From: a virus
IMG/VR virus record: IMGVR_UViG_3300047462_000719
Location: 1-28,490 of that record
Direction: 5' to 3' (one strand)
DNA: 28,490 nucleotides
Part shown: piece by piece, positions 15,321-23,040 of the stretch
Numbering within the stretch: position 1 is the stretch's first letter
How the letters are laid out: each line of letters opens with the position of its first letter
Made by a program: the position numbers and the translations under genes
Notes under the pieces: model-generated
What the model saw: the letters and a program-made list of their open reading frames with translations, nothing else
What the model was told of the DNA's origin: nothing
The model's database searches: none

Positions 15321-18300
15321 CAAAGGCGCACGAAGCTGGATGGTCGAAATGTTGGAACGGCGATTTTCAGCGCGCGACAGACGGCGCTGGCGACCCTGGG
15401 GGCGAGGAACGCATGGCCAGCCCCGAGCGGATGCACGTCACCATTGCTGTAAAGACCGTTGCTGGCATAGACGGTATTGCTTACACTTTGGCCGAGATCG
15501 ATCAGAAACGTGTTACCATCGCCAGGGTTGGTGGTGAGATAGTTGGAAACCGCCACCCTCAAGGCTGTTGCATATGTACTCATCGGCGCAGCGCCGGAGA
15601 AGAACGCAGCATTGTAGAAGGGAAACGGCATTATGACGGCAACGATCGCAGCTGGCGCGGCCGCCCGTAATTTCTGCAACACCCCATAGATCGACGTATA
15701 AAAGTCGGTCGCGAGCAACGATGTGCTCGTGTTATAGAGTGCCTCATTGGTCCCGAGGTTGAGCACGATGAAGGACGGTGGCGTCCCGGTCGCCCCGTAG
15801 GCACTGATCTGGCCGTTGCTATCAAGAATTGACACGTTGCTGTCAATGTAGTTCCAGCGCGACAGACCGGGCTGATATGTCCCGCCGGTGACGGAATAAT
15901 AGGCTGGCACGTCCGACGTATAATCGCCCGGCTTCAGCCACCCATTATACCCACAGGCACTGATGCACGTGTCATAACCGGCAATATCCAGGGCTTGCAT
16001 AAGGTAGTATGAATAATCGAGTAGAAAATTACCGCCGATATTGCTGCTGTCTGTGGCGATGCCCTCAGTGATGCTGTCGCCAACGATCAATCCCCAAGGC
16101 CGATTGCTGACAGTCGAGGCGACTGGATTTGAACCCCCATCGAGCACGATGCCGGCGACCGTTGTGTAATTGATCGGAGTGTAACCGCTCGTCACCCCAT
16201 TGAGAGATTGCCAACGGTTCGCCTGCCAGCTGGCCTGCAGGAATATCTGTAGTGTGTTCGTCTGCCCCGCAATGATACCGGCCGGGATAAGGAATTGGCC
16301 CGACGTTGGCATTGCGTTGCCGGGCTGCAGGCTGCCGTTGAGCAGATAGGCAAAGGTCGCCGTCTGCAGCGTGCCCGTTTGTGGCTGCACTGCCGTTGAT
16401 GACGGCGACGAAATCAGTATTGCCGCCGATGGGTTAGTCGCGGCTGCTGTCCACTGGCATTTGACCCACGCGCCGTTGTTCCAGCTTTGCCGATAGGTCT
16501 GCCCGGTCCGGGCAGACCCGCAGGTCCAGTTGCCCGGACTGAACTGGAATGAGGAGTTGTTGGCGTTGTAAGTCACCGGGCCGGCCGATGCGGCGAAAGT
16601 CGTGGTGATCGTGGCGAAGCCGTTCGACGCGATTGCCGTGATCGTCACACTGGCCACCGCAGCAGCCGTGTAGGTGAACGATTTGCCCGCCGTCTGACCG
16701 GCGGTGAAGCTGAGCGTCGTCGCACTCAGGCTGCCGCCGGTTGGGCTGGCAGAAATGGTGACGGTGGCGGCCGCCGGCAGTGCGCCGTTTGGTGTCACCG
16801 TGAAGGTCTGCGCCACTCCTTGCGGCCCGCCTGTGGGAGCCAAGGTAAAGTTGAACGCTGTGGCTGCTGGCGGGATGTCGGAATAAATCTGGGCGTATTG
16901 AATGACGGCCAAGTTCGCGCTCGGATCGTATGTCGCGATCCCCAGAGCGCCCGCGCCGTTTGTGGCATTTCCCTGTAGCGCCGTCGTCGTGTCAGTCACC
17001 ACCAGCGTGCCGATCAAGCTGCCGCTGCTCACTGCGCCCCCGATCGAAACCGCTGGATTATACATCGACAGTGTCAGCGTCGTGGTCGTGCTATTGCTCT
17101 GCACGACAGAAAAATCGATACTGTAAAGCACCGTGTTCGGGATGCTGGTGAGCGAACCGGTTGATGGGTATTGTCCAAGCGGGTTAAATGATCCGCCCGA
17201 AAATTTATAGATGATCAGATATCCCCCGTTGTAGCCGCCCAGATAGGCTGCCGCAGCGCTGGTCGATCCATTATGGCGGGCAACGGCAAAAATCTGGTCA
17301 ACGTAATACCCCGAGACGACGATACGGCCGTTGTAATCAGCATATCGTTCCGATCGCAGCAGCGGCGCCACCTGCACGCCTATTGAGCCCCCCGTAGAGC
17401 TGCACGCGAGCCGACCGGTCGAGGTAATCGACCACTGGCCACCGACATTGTCGATCCACCCGTTTTGCAACGTGCTCCCGGCTACGGCATTGGCCGAGAC
17501 CGGGCCAGTGAATGTGACGGTGCTGAGCTGCGGATACCATTGTGAGGCAAGCGAGGCCGTCACCAAAAGCGTGCCCGGAGAGCCGCTGACCGTTGAATTG
17601 GTTGGCGTAATCGTATGCGGGCCGAACGCGGCTGGCGTGTAATAAAACACCACAGACAAAGCAGCGCCGGCCGACACTGTGACAGAACCAACTGTCGGGC
17701 TCCCGGTCGCTGACAGGGAGAACGTCCCGCCTGCGCCATCGGAGAGTGAAATTGTCTGGTTTGCAGCGAAGACGCCGTTGGTTGGCGTGATGTAAAATGG
17801 ACCGGCGGTCACCCCAACAACTGCCGAGCTCGGCCCGGAAAACTGGTACGAGGTCGTTATAAGAGCCTGATCGGTGAACACCCCAATCGCCTGCACCACG
17901 GCTGTGCCGGCCCCGGCATAGGTTCCGATGCCAGGGACGCCCGTTGTGCTGCTGATGAGCGCGGCGGAGGTGAAGCTGCCGAGTGTCGTTCCGCTATCAG
18001 TATAACTTATGGTCTGGCTATAGGCTCCGCCTGCGGCGGTCAGAATGGATGCACTCAGAGTGGCCACGCCCGCGGTCGTGGTCACACTGAAATCAAGAAT
18101 ATAGGTGGTGCCAGGAGAAAATGCCGAGCCGTTGCCGCCATTCGGCGGCGAAACGGGCAGCGTCCCTGAATAGGCGCCATTGACGAATATCGACAGGTTA
18201 AGCGTGTTTCCGGTGCAGTTCGCCGCGTAGCACGACGCGCCGGTCGTCTGGCCGTTGTGGCGCAGCAACGCGTATGTCTGCGTATAGCCCGTCCCGGCAA

Positions 18301-18574
18301 TAAATGCCACCCGTATACGCTGATCCGCCATCGGCTGCGAGGTCAGAAGCAGCGCGCTGTCAACCGGCGGATAGCCGGTCTCGTTCGCACTGACCAGGTT
18401 GCCGGCGGAGTTGACGCTCCATACACCGCCTGAAACATCGATCCAACCGGACTGGAGCATGCTGCCCGCGACGGTGCTGCCGGAGGTCGGGATAAATCCG
18501 GGCGTTGAAGCGACCGGCGCAGTCGGACTGGCTGAGGTGTATCCGTTCTGCTGAATGCAATACCAGGTGCTCAT
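15320..18574 (-). CDS. Large fibre/adhesin with LamG-like repeats, Ig-like segments and C-terminal SGNH hydrolase domain
   Basis: A 1084-aa protein from the ATG at 18574, which overlaps the upstream stop as ATGA. The N-terminal half has two copies of a LamG-like (concanavalin-like) module: VAGSMLQSGWIDVSGGVW near residue 37 and VAGSTLQNGWIDNVGGQW near residue 360. They are separated and followed by Ig-like, Gly/Thr-rich stretches. From about residue 825 an SGNH/GDSL fold follows: block I GDSITEG with the nucleophile Ser near 834, a GYNG block II, LGTNEA block III near 943, and DVHPLGAGH with His near 1048. Such domains deacylate surface polysaccharides. The Asp lies two, not three, residues before the His, which differs from the usual DxxH. 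The protein lies among head genes rather than at the tail tip. Confidence 0.85.
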   Translation of the reverse strand: MSTWYCIQQNGYTSASPTAPVASTPGFIPTSGSTVAGSMLQSGWIDVSGGVWSVNSAGNLVSANETGYPPVDSALLLTSQPMADQRIRVAFIAGTGYTQTYALLRHNGQTTGASCYAANCTGNTLNLSIFVNGAYSGTLPVSPPNGGNGSAFSPGTTYILDFSVTTTAGVATLSASILTAAGGAYSQTISYTDSGTTLGSFTSAALISSTTGVPGIGTYAGAGTAVVQAIGVFTDQALITTSYQFSGPSSAVVGVTAGPFYITPTNGVFAANQTISLSDGAGGTFSLSATGSPTVGSVTVSAGAALSVVFYYTPAAFGPHTITPTNSTVSGSPGTLLVTASLASQWYPQLSTVTFTGPVSANAVAGSTLQNGWIDNVGGQWSITSTGRLACSSTGGSIGVQVAPLLRSERYADYNGRIVVSGYYVDQIFAVARHNGSTSAAAAYLGGYNGGYLIIYKFSGGSFNPLGQYPSTGSLTSIPNTVLYSIDFSVVQSNSTTTTLTLSMYNPAVSIGGAVSSGSLIGTLVVTDTTTALQGNATNGAGALGIATYDPSANLAVIQYAQIYSDIPPAATAFNFTLAPTGGPQGVAQTFTVTPNGALPAAATVTISASPTGGSLSATTLSFTAGQTAGKSFTYTAAAVASVTITAIASNGFATITTTFAASAGPVTYNANNSSFQFSPGNWTCGSARTGQTYRQSWNNGAWVKCQWTAAATNPSAAILISSPSSTAVQPQTGTLQTATFAYLLNGSLQPGNAMPTSGQFLIPAGIIAGQTNTLQIFLQASWQANRWQSLNGVTSGYTPINYTTVAGIVLDGGSNPVASTVSNRPWGLIVGDSITEGIATDSSNIGGNFLLDYSYYLMQALDIAGYDTCISACGYNGWLKPGDYTSDVPAYYSVTGGTYQPGLSRWNYIDSNVSILDSNGQISAYGATGTPPSFIVLNLGTNEALYNTSTSLLATDFYTSIYGVLQKLRAAAPAAIVAVIMPFPFYNAAFFSGAAPMSTYATALRVAVSNYLTTNPGDGNTFLIDLGQSVSNTVYASNGLYSNGDVHPLGAGHAFLAPRVASAVCRALKIAVPTFRPSSFVRL

Positions 18575-20091
18575 AGCCACCTGAACAGCGGCAGGCCAAC
18601 GGTAGCGGTGACATAGATCATCGCCCCGTTAGACAATGGTTCATCCCAATTGTAGCCTGTCGTGGAGTTGGAGACGACGATGGTGCTTGGCGCCGAACTC
18701 GGCGCTGTTGTCGCCACCGTGAATGTTACAGACGCTCCGGCCGGCAAATACAGCCTGGCGCCAGACGCGTTGCCCGGCAGTGTGCCCAGAGCGGTGCCGG
18801 TCGTGCTGCCGGCCGGCACGGGGCCGATCGAACCCACACCAGCATTCGGTACTGAGGAAATCGCCACTGTCCCGGCGACTGATTGTACAGCTGGCAAGTT
18901 CGCAATCGTGATCGGGCTGACAATGGTGCCCTGATTGGCGACAGAGACCGTTCCGCTCACCGTCACGGTGTTCGTCACCGAGACCGAGCCCGTCACCGTC
19001 TGTGTGCCGGCTGATGCTACGGAGACCGGCACCGTGCCCACAATAGCGACGGAACCTATGGTATTCGATCCCGCGGGCAAAGCCGGCAGGCTCAAAATAC
19101 CCACCGACCCCGCCACAGACTGCGTCCCCGGGAAATTCGTGACGCTGATGTTGCCGCCCAAGGTTCCCGGATTGGCGACCGTGACCGTGCCGCTGATGGG
19201 CTGCACAATGGGAAGATTTCCGACAACAACAGTTCCCGCAACCGCCGCAGTGCCGGCGATACTGACCGTGCCGCCTATCGTTCCGGGATTGGCGACAGTA
19301 ACGGTTCCGGAGACGGCCTGTATACTGGGCAGGTTTGCAACGGTGACCGCGCCGACGCTGAGCGACGTAAGATTAGCGACATTGACCGGGATCGTTCCGA
19401 TAATTCCGACATTTCCGATCGAGGCCGAGCCGGCCGGCAGCGCCGGCAACGCCGAGACGCCGACAATGCCTGCAACCGCCGCTGTGCCGCTGATACTGAC
19501 GCTGCCGCCAGTGGTTCCGGGATTGGCAATCGTAATCGTGCCCGCAACAGTCTGTATACTTGGAATATTGGCGACGGTAACGGTACTCGCCACACTTGCA
19601 ATGAAAGTCCCTGGATTGGCGATACTGACCGGAATTGTGCCGATGATTCCAACATTACCAATCGATGCAGCACCCGCAGGTAGACTCGGCAGCGTTACTC
19701 CGATCGTGCCCGCCACCGCCTGGACGGCAGGAAAATTTGATACCGTAACGGTGCTGGCGCTGGCAAAATTGCCTGCATTGGCAATTGTGACCGGGCCGAT
19801 GACCCCGACATTGCCGATTGATGCTGAACCGGTCGGCAGACTGGGCAGCGTTACCCCGACAGTGCCACCAAACAGAGCGAGCGTGCCGGAAACCGCTTGC
19901 GTGCCAGGCAGATTGGCAACGGTAACTGTATTCGCAACCGAGCCGGGATTGGCTACTGTAACGGTCCCGGTGACCGGCTGTACTACCGGCAGGTTGGCAA
20001 CAGTAACAATAGCAGTGGTTACTGTCGTAGATCCGCCGCCGGAGCCGCTGCCAGAGCTACCACTCGCTGGCGTGCTAAAATGGCCAGACAT
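18571..20091 (-). CDS. Solenoid-like repeat protein, probable fibre shaft
   Basis: A 506-aa protein made mostly of short repeats. Type A, (V/I)-x-V-x-N-(L/F/I)-P-x-x-Q-x-(V/I)-x-G, occurs eight times by my count (for example VTVANLPVVQPVTG). Type B, LPxLPxGxxxIGxVxxxG, occurs four times (for example LPSLPAGAASIGNVGIIG), interleaved with type A. The N-terminus is a Ser/Gly-rich arm (SGSSGSGSGGGST), and the last 75 residues form a unique globular-looking domain (LYLPAGASVTFTVATT... LPLFRWL). Repeats of this type are common in phage fibres and are expected to form a beta-solenoid trimer. The start directly abuts the upstream stop, and the stop overlaps the SGNH gene. I infer a shaft that may carry the SGNH protein. 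Confidence 0.75.
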   Translation of the reverse strand: MSGHFSTPASGSSGSGSGGGSTTVTTAIVTVANLPVVQPVTGTVTVANPGSVANTVTVANLPGTQAVSGTLALFGGTVGVTLPSLPTGSASIGNVGVIGPVTIANAGNFASASTVTVSNFPAVQAVAGTIGVTLPSLPAGAASIGNVGIIGTIPVSIANPGTFIASVASTVTVANIPSIQTVAGTITIANPGTTGGSVSISGTAAVAGIVGVSALPALPAGSASIGNVGIIGTIPVNVANLTSLSVGAVTVANLPSIQAVSGTVTVANPGTIGGTVSIAGTAAVAGTVVVGNLPIVQPISGTVTVANPGTLGGNISVTNFPGTQSVAGSVGILSLPALPAGSNTIGSVAIVGTVPVSVASAGTQTVTGSVSVTNTVTVSGTVSVANQGTIVSPITIANLPAVQSVAGTVAISSVPNAGVGSIGPVPAGSTTGTALGTLPGNASGARLYLPAGASVTFTVATTAPSSAPSTIVVSNSTTGYNWDEPLSNGAMIYVTATVGLPLFRWL

Positions 20092-20490
20092 TTAGTATTG
20101 TGTTCCATTTCCAACGGTAACAAAAATGGTTCCCGCGTTGACACTGTTGCTAATGACAGAAACGATAGTACAATACGGACCGAACGCAATTAATCTGGAC
20201 CCATTTGGGGGAACAGGAAATCCGGTGAAATCCGCAACCGTTCCGGTTCCGCCAACGGCGACGAAACAAACGTCGGTGGTGTCATTGTATACGAGTACGT
20301 TTTCGCCTTCCGAGATAATACTATAAGGATTTGCCGCCGGAACGACATTGGCCAAATTTGTTATCATTTTGTTTGCACCGGAAAAAATCGGTGCCGTTCG
20401 CACGATCGTGGCGGACTGCGCAATGACCGCATTCGCAGAGAGTGCCACAGTGGCAACTGGTTGGAACGCTTGGACGGATCCCGTGCCCAT
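20092..20490 (-). CDS. Beta-rich structural protein, unknown function
   Basis: A 132-aa protein from the ATG at 20490 (MGTGSVQAFQPVATVALSANAVI), one base after the upstream stop. The longer frame is rejected because it overlaps the preceding gene. It contains alternating strands and turns (SEGENVLVYNDTTDVCFVAVGG, FPVPPNGSRLIAFGPYCTIVSVISNSVNAGTIFVTVGNG), compatible with a small jelly-roll or Ig-like fold such as a capsid decoration or fibre-anchoring protein. It sits between the two small paralogues and the solenoid gene. No family recognised. Confidence 0.6.
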   Translation of the reverse strand: MGTGSVQAFQPVATVALSANAVIAQSATIVRTAPIFSGANKMITNLANVVPAANPYSIISEGENVLVYNDTTDVCFVAVGGTGTVADFTGFPVPPNGSRLIAFGPYCTIVSVISNSVNAGTIFVTVGNGTQY

Positions 20491-20491
20491 G

Positions 20492-20752
20492 TCAGGCGGC
20501 CACAATCGGAGCGTTCTGCTTTCCCAGCGCTGCGAGCAGGGCTGCATCGAGCTGATACGGAAACCCACTTCTGAAGCTCAACGTCTGTCCCTGCCACACG
20601 AATGAATAATTGGCGGTGAACACATACACCGGCGCTTCTGCGTTGCCATTGGCGACGGTCGCAGCTGCGGAGGCGGAGAGCTCTGAGTCGGTCGCACCCG
20701 ACACAACGTCCGCCGTGGTTGTCTGGTCGCCGTGATAAATATCACCCAACAT
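20492..20752 (-). CDS. Small phage protein, paralogue of the upstream gene
   Basis: An 86-aa protein whose ATG follows directly the stop of the preceding gene. The C-terminal half (VYVFTANYSFVWQGQTLSFRSGFPYQLDAALLAALGKQNAPIV) aligns with that of the neighbour: both have VF, F, W-G-TLS-R, a later Tyr and L-AAL. The N-terminal half is a low-complexity Ser/Ala/Asn-rich segment. A small head-associated protein is likely from the position just downstream of the capsid gene; function unknown. Confidence 0.6.
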   Translation of the reverse strand: MLGDIYHGDQTTTADVVSGATDSELSASAAATVANGNAEAPVYVFTANYSFVWQGQTLSFRSGFPYQLDAALLAALGKQNAPIVAA

Positions 20753-20971
20753 CTAACTCTCCCAGACAATATCGCGGTCAGTCGCCAGCAGCGCGGCTTT
20801 GAGCGGACTCTCAACTGCGTAGCGGGTCCGCGCGCGGTAACTGAGCGTGCAGCCCCGCCATTGAATGGCGAAATCCTGCATTGCTACAAAGACGTGCAAC
20901 CCGGCCGCCGGCGTCGGGAGTTTGGGGGCCTCCTGCCTGGCGGCTGTTTTTGTGCCGGTGCTGCTTGCCAT
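20753..20971 (-). CDS. Small phage protein downstream of capsid, unknown function
   Basis: A 72-aa protein from the ATG at 20971, with a GGAGGA ribosome site at a spacing of about 6. The longer frame from 21001 would overlap the capsid gene and is not needed. The core LHVFVAMQDFAIQWRGCTLSYRARTRYAVESPLKAALLATDRDIV is clearly related to the next gene. It lies 14 bp after the capsid stop. Position suggests a head completion or decoration role; this is inference. Confidence 0.6.
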   Translation of the reverse strand: MASSTGTKTAARQEAPKLPTPAAGLHVFVAMQDFAIQWRGCTLSYRARTRYAVESPLKAALLATDRDIVWES

Positions 20972-20984
20972 GGCTTTCCTCCGC

Positions 20985-22343
20985 TTAGCCAACGTGCTCA
21001 ATCATCACGGCACGCTTATAGGCAGCGTTGGTAGCGGTCGGTATGTTGCTGGTGCTGGTATTGATGTCGGTCGGCGCACAGTAGCCACCGATCCAGTACC
21101 AGGACTGCGCGATAATCTGCTGCAGGCGATCGAGCGGTTCGCGCGTCACCATTGCGACACCGTCAACCATGGTGATGATGCTGTCCGCCGGCGCTACCTC
21201 CGCGGCCGTCATACCGGCATAATCGCCCTCAATCAGCGCCCCCTGCCCACAGATGATCGGCCGCCGCACATTGAGATTGGCGATTGTCGGATGCGCCTGC
21301 ACATACGCCTCTGTGGTCGGCATAAACCGCAAGCCAAGGAATTCGTTGGTCATACCCTGCCGAAAAACGGCATTTGACGATGTCGCACCCTGAAACAACT
21401 GCTTGAAGTCCGGATCAGAGAATAATTGCCGTGCCGACACCGGATCGAGATAGCAGTTATAGACACCATCGATCTCCGGTACTGCATTCTGCCGCAGCTT
21501 TGCCACCGCATCGAGCAGATTGGACATCGATAGCGTATCGGTCGATTGCAGGATCGACGTGTTGCTGCGCCCGTTCGGCCGCACGATCACACTGGCGTTC
21601 GCGGCCTGCACTGCGTTGCCTGCTGCCCCGTCACTGATACTGACGCTGGTTGAGAACGTCAGCGTGCCCGAGATCCCTCCGGGCGTGGTTGAAATGTTCA
21701 CTGTGTCGGCCGTCAAGCCTATGCAGGTGTATAAGTTGCTGCCAACCGCAACCGTCAGTGTCGCACTGCTCGACACAGCAACCATCGTCGGTGAGGTAGA
21801 GCCGGTCGCAACGCTTCCCAGACCTGCAAAACCTGGCACAAACTGAAATCCACGTAGATCGTCGACCATCATCGTGGGGCCCGCGGTGGCCAGCGTCTGC
21901 GTCACCCTTGTATTGCCGCCGAAATACGCTGCAAACAGGGCGTTGCGCGCGATTTCATCCAGGCTTCGGGCCGCTTGCTCACCGTTTATCGCCGCATTGA
22001 GCAGAAATTGGCTGGCGATGCCAACGCGGCTGGTGACGGTGTTTAAATCCGTCGTTGCGGCGTATTGATTGATTGAAATCGTATACTGCTCGACCGATTC
22101 GTACGTCGGCGTCAGACCATTGTCGAGATTTGTGTTGGTCGAGGCATTCAGCGGCGTGGTAACGCTCGGTTTAAGACCTGGCCGGGTCTTGGTCAGCGTT
22201 TCACCAATTCCGATGGCAAATTCTTCCCGGTCGGCAATGGCCCGATAGCCAAGCCGCGAGCGCAGAGCGGTCTCGAACTCGCGCTCCAAAAACCCCTGCT
22301 GAATGATTGGTTGCAGTGCAAGCGGAAAATTACTGATGCCCAT
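20985..22343 (-). CDS. Major capsid protein (HK97-fold, N4-gp56-like) with beta-rich insertion
   Basis: A 452-aa protein. The N-terminal part (ALQPIIQQGFLEREFETALRSRLGYRAIADREEFA) and the core (YTISINQYAATTDLNTVTSRVGIASQFLLNAAINGEQAARSLDEIARNALF, residues about 88-138; LLDAVAKLRQNAVPEIDGVYNCYLDPVSARQLFSDPDF, 276-313) fit a HK97-fold coat protein of the N4-gp56/P22 type. Residues about 176-258 are a Ser/Thr/Val-rich beta segment that looks like an inserted domain. AAGGGG lies before the ATG. It follows portal and scaffold genes, which supports the call. Confidence 0.85.
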   Translation of the reverse strand: MGISNFPLALQPIIQQGFLEREFETALRSRLGYRAIADREEFAIGIGETLTKTRPGLKPSVTTPLNASTNTNLDNGLTPTYESVEQYTISINQYAATTDLNTVTSRVGIASQFLLNAAINGEQAARSLDEIARNALFAAYFGGNTRVTQTLATAGPTMMVDDLRGFQFVPGFAGLGSVATGSTSPTMVAVSSSATLTVAVGSNLYTCIGLTADTVNISTTPGGISGTLTFSTSVSISDGAAGNAVQAANASVIVRPNGRSNTSILQSTDTLSMSNLLDAVAKLRQNAVPEIDGVYNCYLDPVSARQLFSDPDFKQLFQGATSSNAVFRQGMTNEFLGLRFMPTTEAYVQAHPTIANLNVRRPIICGQGALIEGDYAGMTAAEVAPADSIITMVDGVAMVTREPLDRLQQIIAQSWYWIGGYCAPTDINTSTSNIPTATNAAYKRAVMIEHVG

Positions 22344-22401
22344 TGGGATCCCCTTTCATGTTTGGGAGCCCCTGGGCGTCTTGCCCCGATAGGCATTGAT
22401 G

Positions 22402-22419
22402 GCTCCGGATGTCCGGAGC
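22402..22419. repeat. Inverted repeat in the gap before the capsid gene
   Basis: GCTCCGGATGTCCGGAGC is a near-perfect palindrome (8-bp arms, central TG) in the 82-bp gap between scaffold and capsid genes. It could form a short stem-loop in the operon mRNA. There is no U-tract after it, so termination is unlikely. It may mark processing that raises capsid mRNA levels. Confidence 0.45.
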
Positions 22420-22425
22420 AGCGTC

Positions 22426-22947
22426 TCAGCGGCGCTTGATGATTTCCCGACGCGCGGTCCGCCACTCGTCAACACTCATCTCCGATGCGAGTTTGGCGCG
22501 TGGCGACTGCTCCGATGGCGGCCTGGCCGTGCTGGTGCTCGAAGCCTGGCCAAACAGCCAGGGTTTCGCCGAACGCAAACTTGCTATCAGTGACTCGGCA
22601 CCCTCGACATCGCCGGCCTCATTCAGCCGAACGCCGGACAGATCAATCAACCGCAGACCGTCCAGATCGACGATGCCGGCCTTGATCGCGTGCGCCTTCA
22701 ATTCGGCGCGCACCACGCGCTCATTGGCGACGGATTGCACACCCGCCACCAACCGCTCGCTGTCCTGTCGCGCGGCGGCAATCGCCTCATCGCGCTGCCG
22801 TTCCGCTTCAAGTGCGCGCAATCTGTGCTGCCGTGCCTCGGTACGCAATTTTTTCTCGTACGTGGTCGGCTCGCGCGGCGTATCCGCAACCTCTACCAAA
22901 GCATCTGGATCAGCCGCCTCTGGAGCGGGTCCCGTCGCATCAGACAT
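22426..22947 (-). CDS. Scaffold-like protein
   Basis: A 173-aa protein from the ATG at 22947 (MSDATGPAPEAADPDALVEV), with GGGAG before it. The TTG-initiated extension of six residues is less likely. Residues about 35-75 are a highly charged helix (EKKLRTEARQHRLRALEAERQRDEAIAAARQDSERL) with coiled-coil character, followed by AIKAGIVDLDGLRLIDLSGVRLNEAGDVEGAESLIASLRSAKPWLF, a pattern of phage scaffolding proteins. The C-terminus is basic (EWRTARREIIKRR), as expected for coat binding. It lies between portal and capsid genes. It would direct procapsid assembly and be lost on maturation. Confidence 0.75.
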   Translation of the reverse strand: MSDATGPAPEAADPDALVEVADTPREPTTYEKKLRTEARQHRLRALEAERQRDEAIAAARQDSERLVAGVQSVANERVVRAELKAHAIKAGIVDLDGLRLIDLSGVRLNEAGDVEGAESLIASLRSAKPWLFGQASSTSTARPPSEQSPRAKLASEMSVDEWRTARREIIKRR

Positions 22948-22996
22948 CAAATTCTCCCAAAACAAGTCATTTCGTTCTCGTCGAAGATTTGCCGTT

Positions 22997-23009
22997 GTGC
23001 GCGGCGCAC
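22997..23009. repeat. Hairpin between portal and scaffold genes
   Basis: GTGCGCGGCGCAC can pair over five positions around a 3-nt loop, in the 93-bp gap between portal and scaffold. It lacks a U-tract. Like the palindrome before the capsid gene it sits at a gene boundary, so a role in mRNA processing is possible. Confidence 0.35.
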
Positions 23010-23040
23010 GCTCTTCAACATACGAGGCAAACCACGACAG

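Noticed and set aside
18571-20091. Short DNA repeats suggesting a CRISPR array
   Set aside because: Repeats are diverged, in frame and lack uniform spacers; they encode protein repeats.
18935-20095. A 386-aa open frame on the plus strand opposite the repeat gene
   Set aside because: It mirrors the repeats of the minus-strand gene codon by codon and has no neighbour, ribosome site or family character; the minus frame is coupled to both neighbours.
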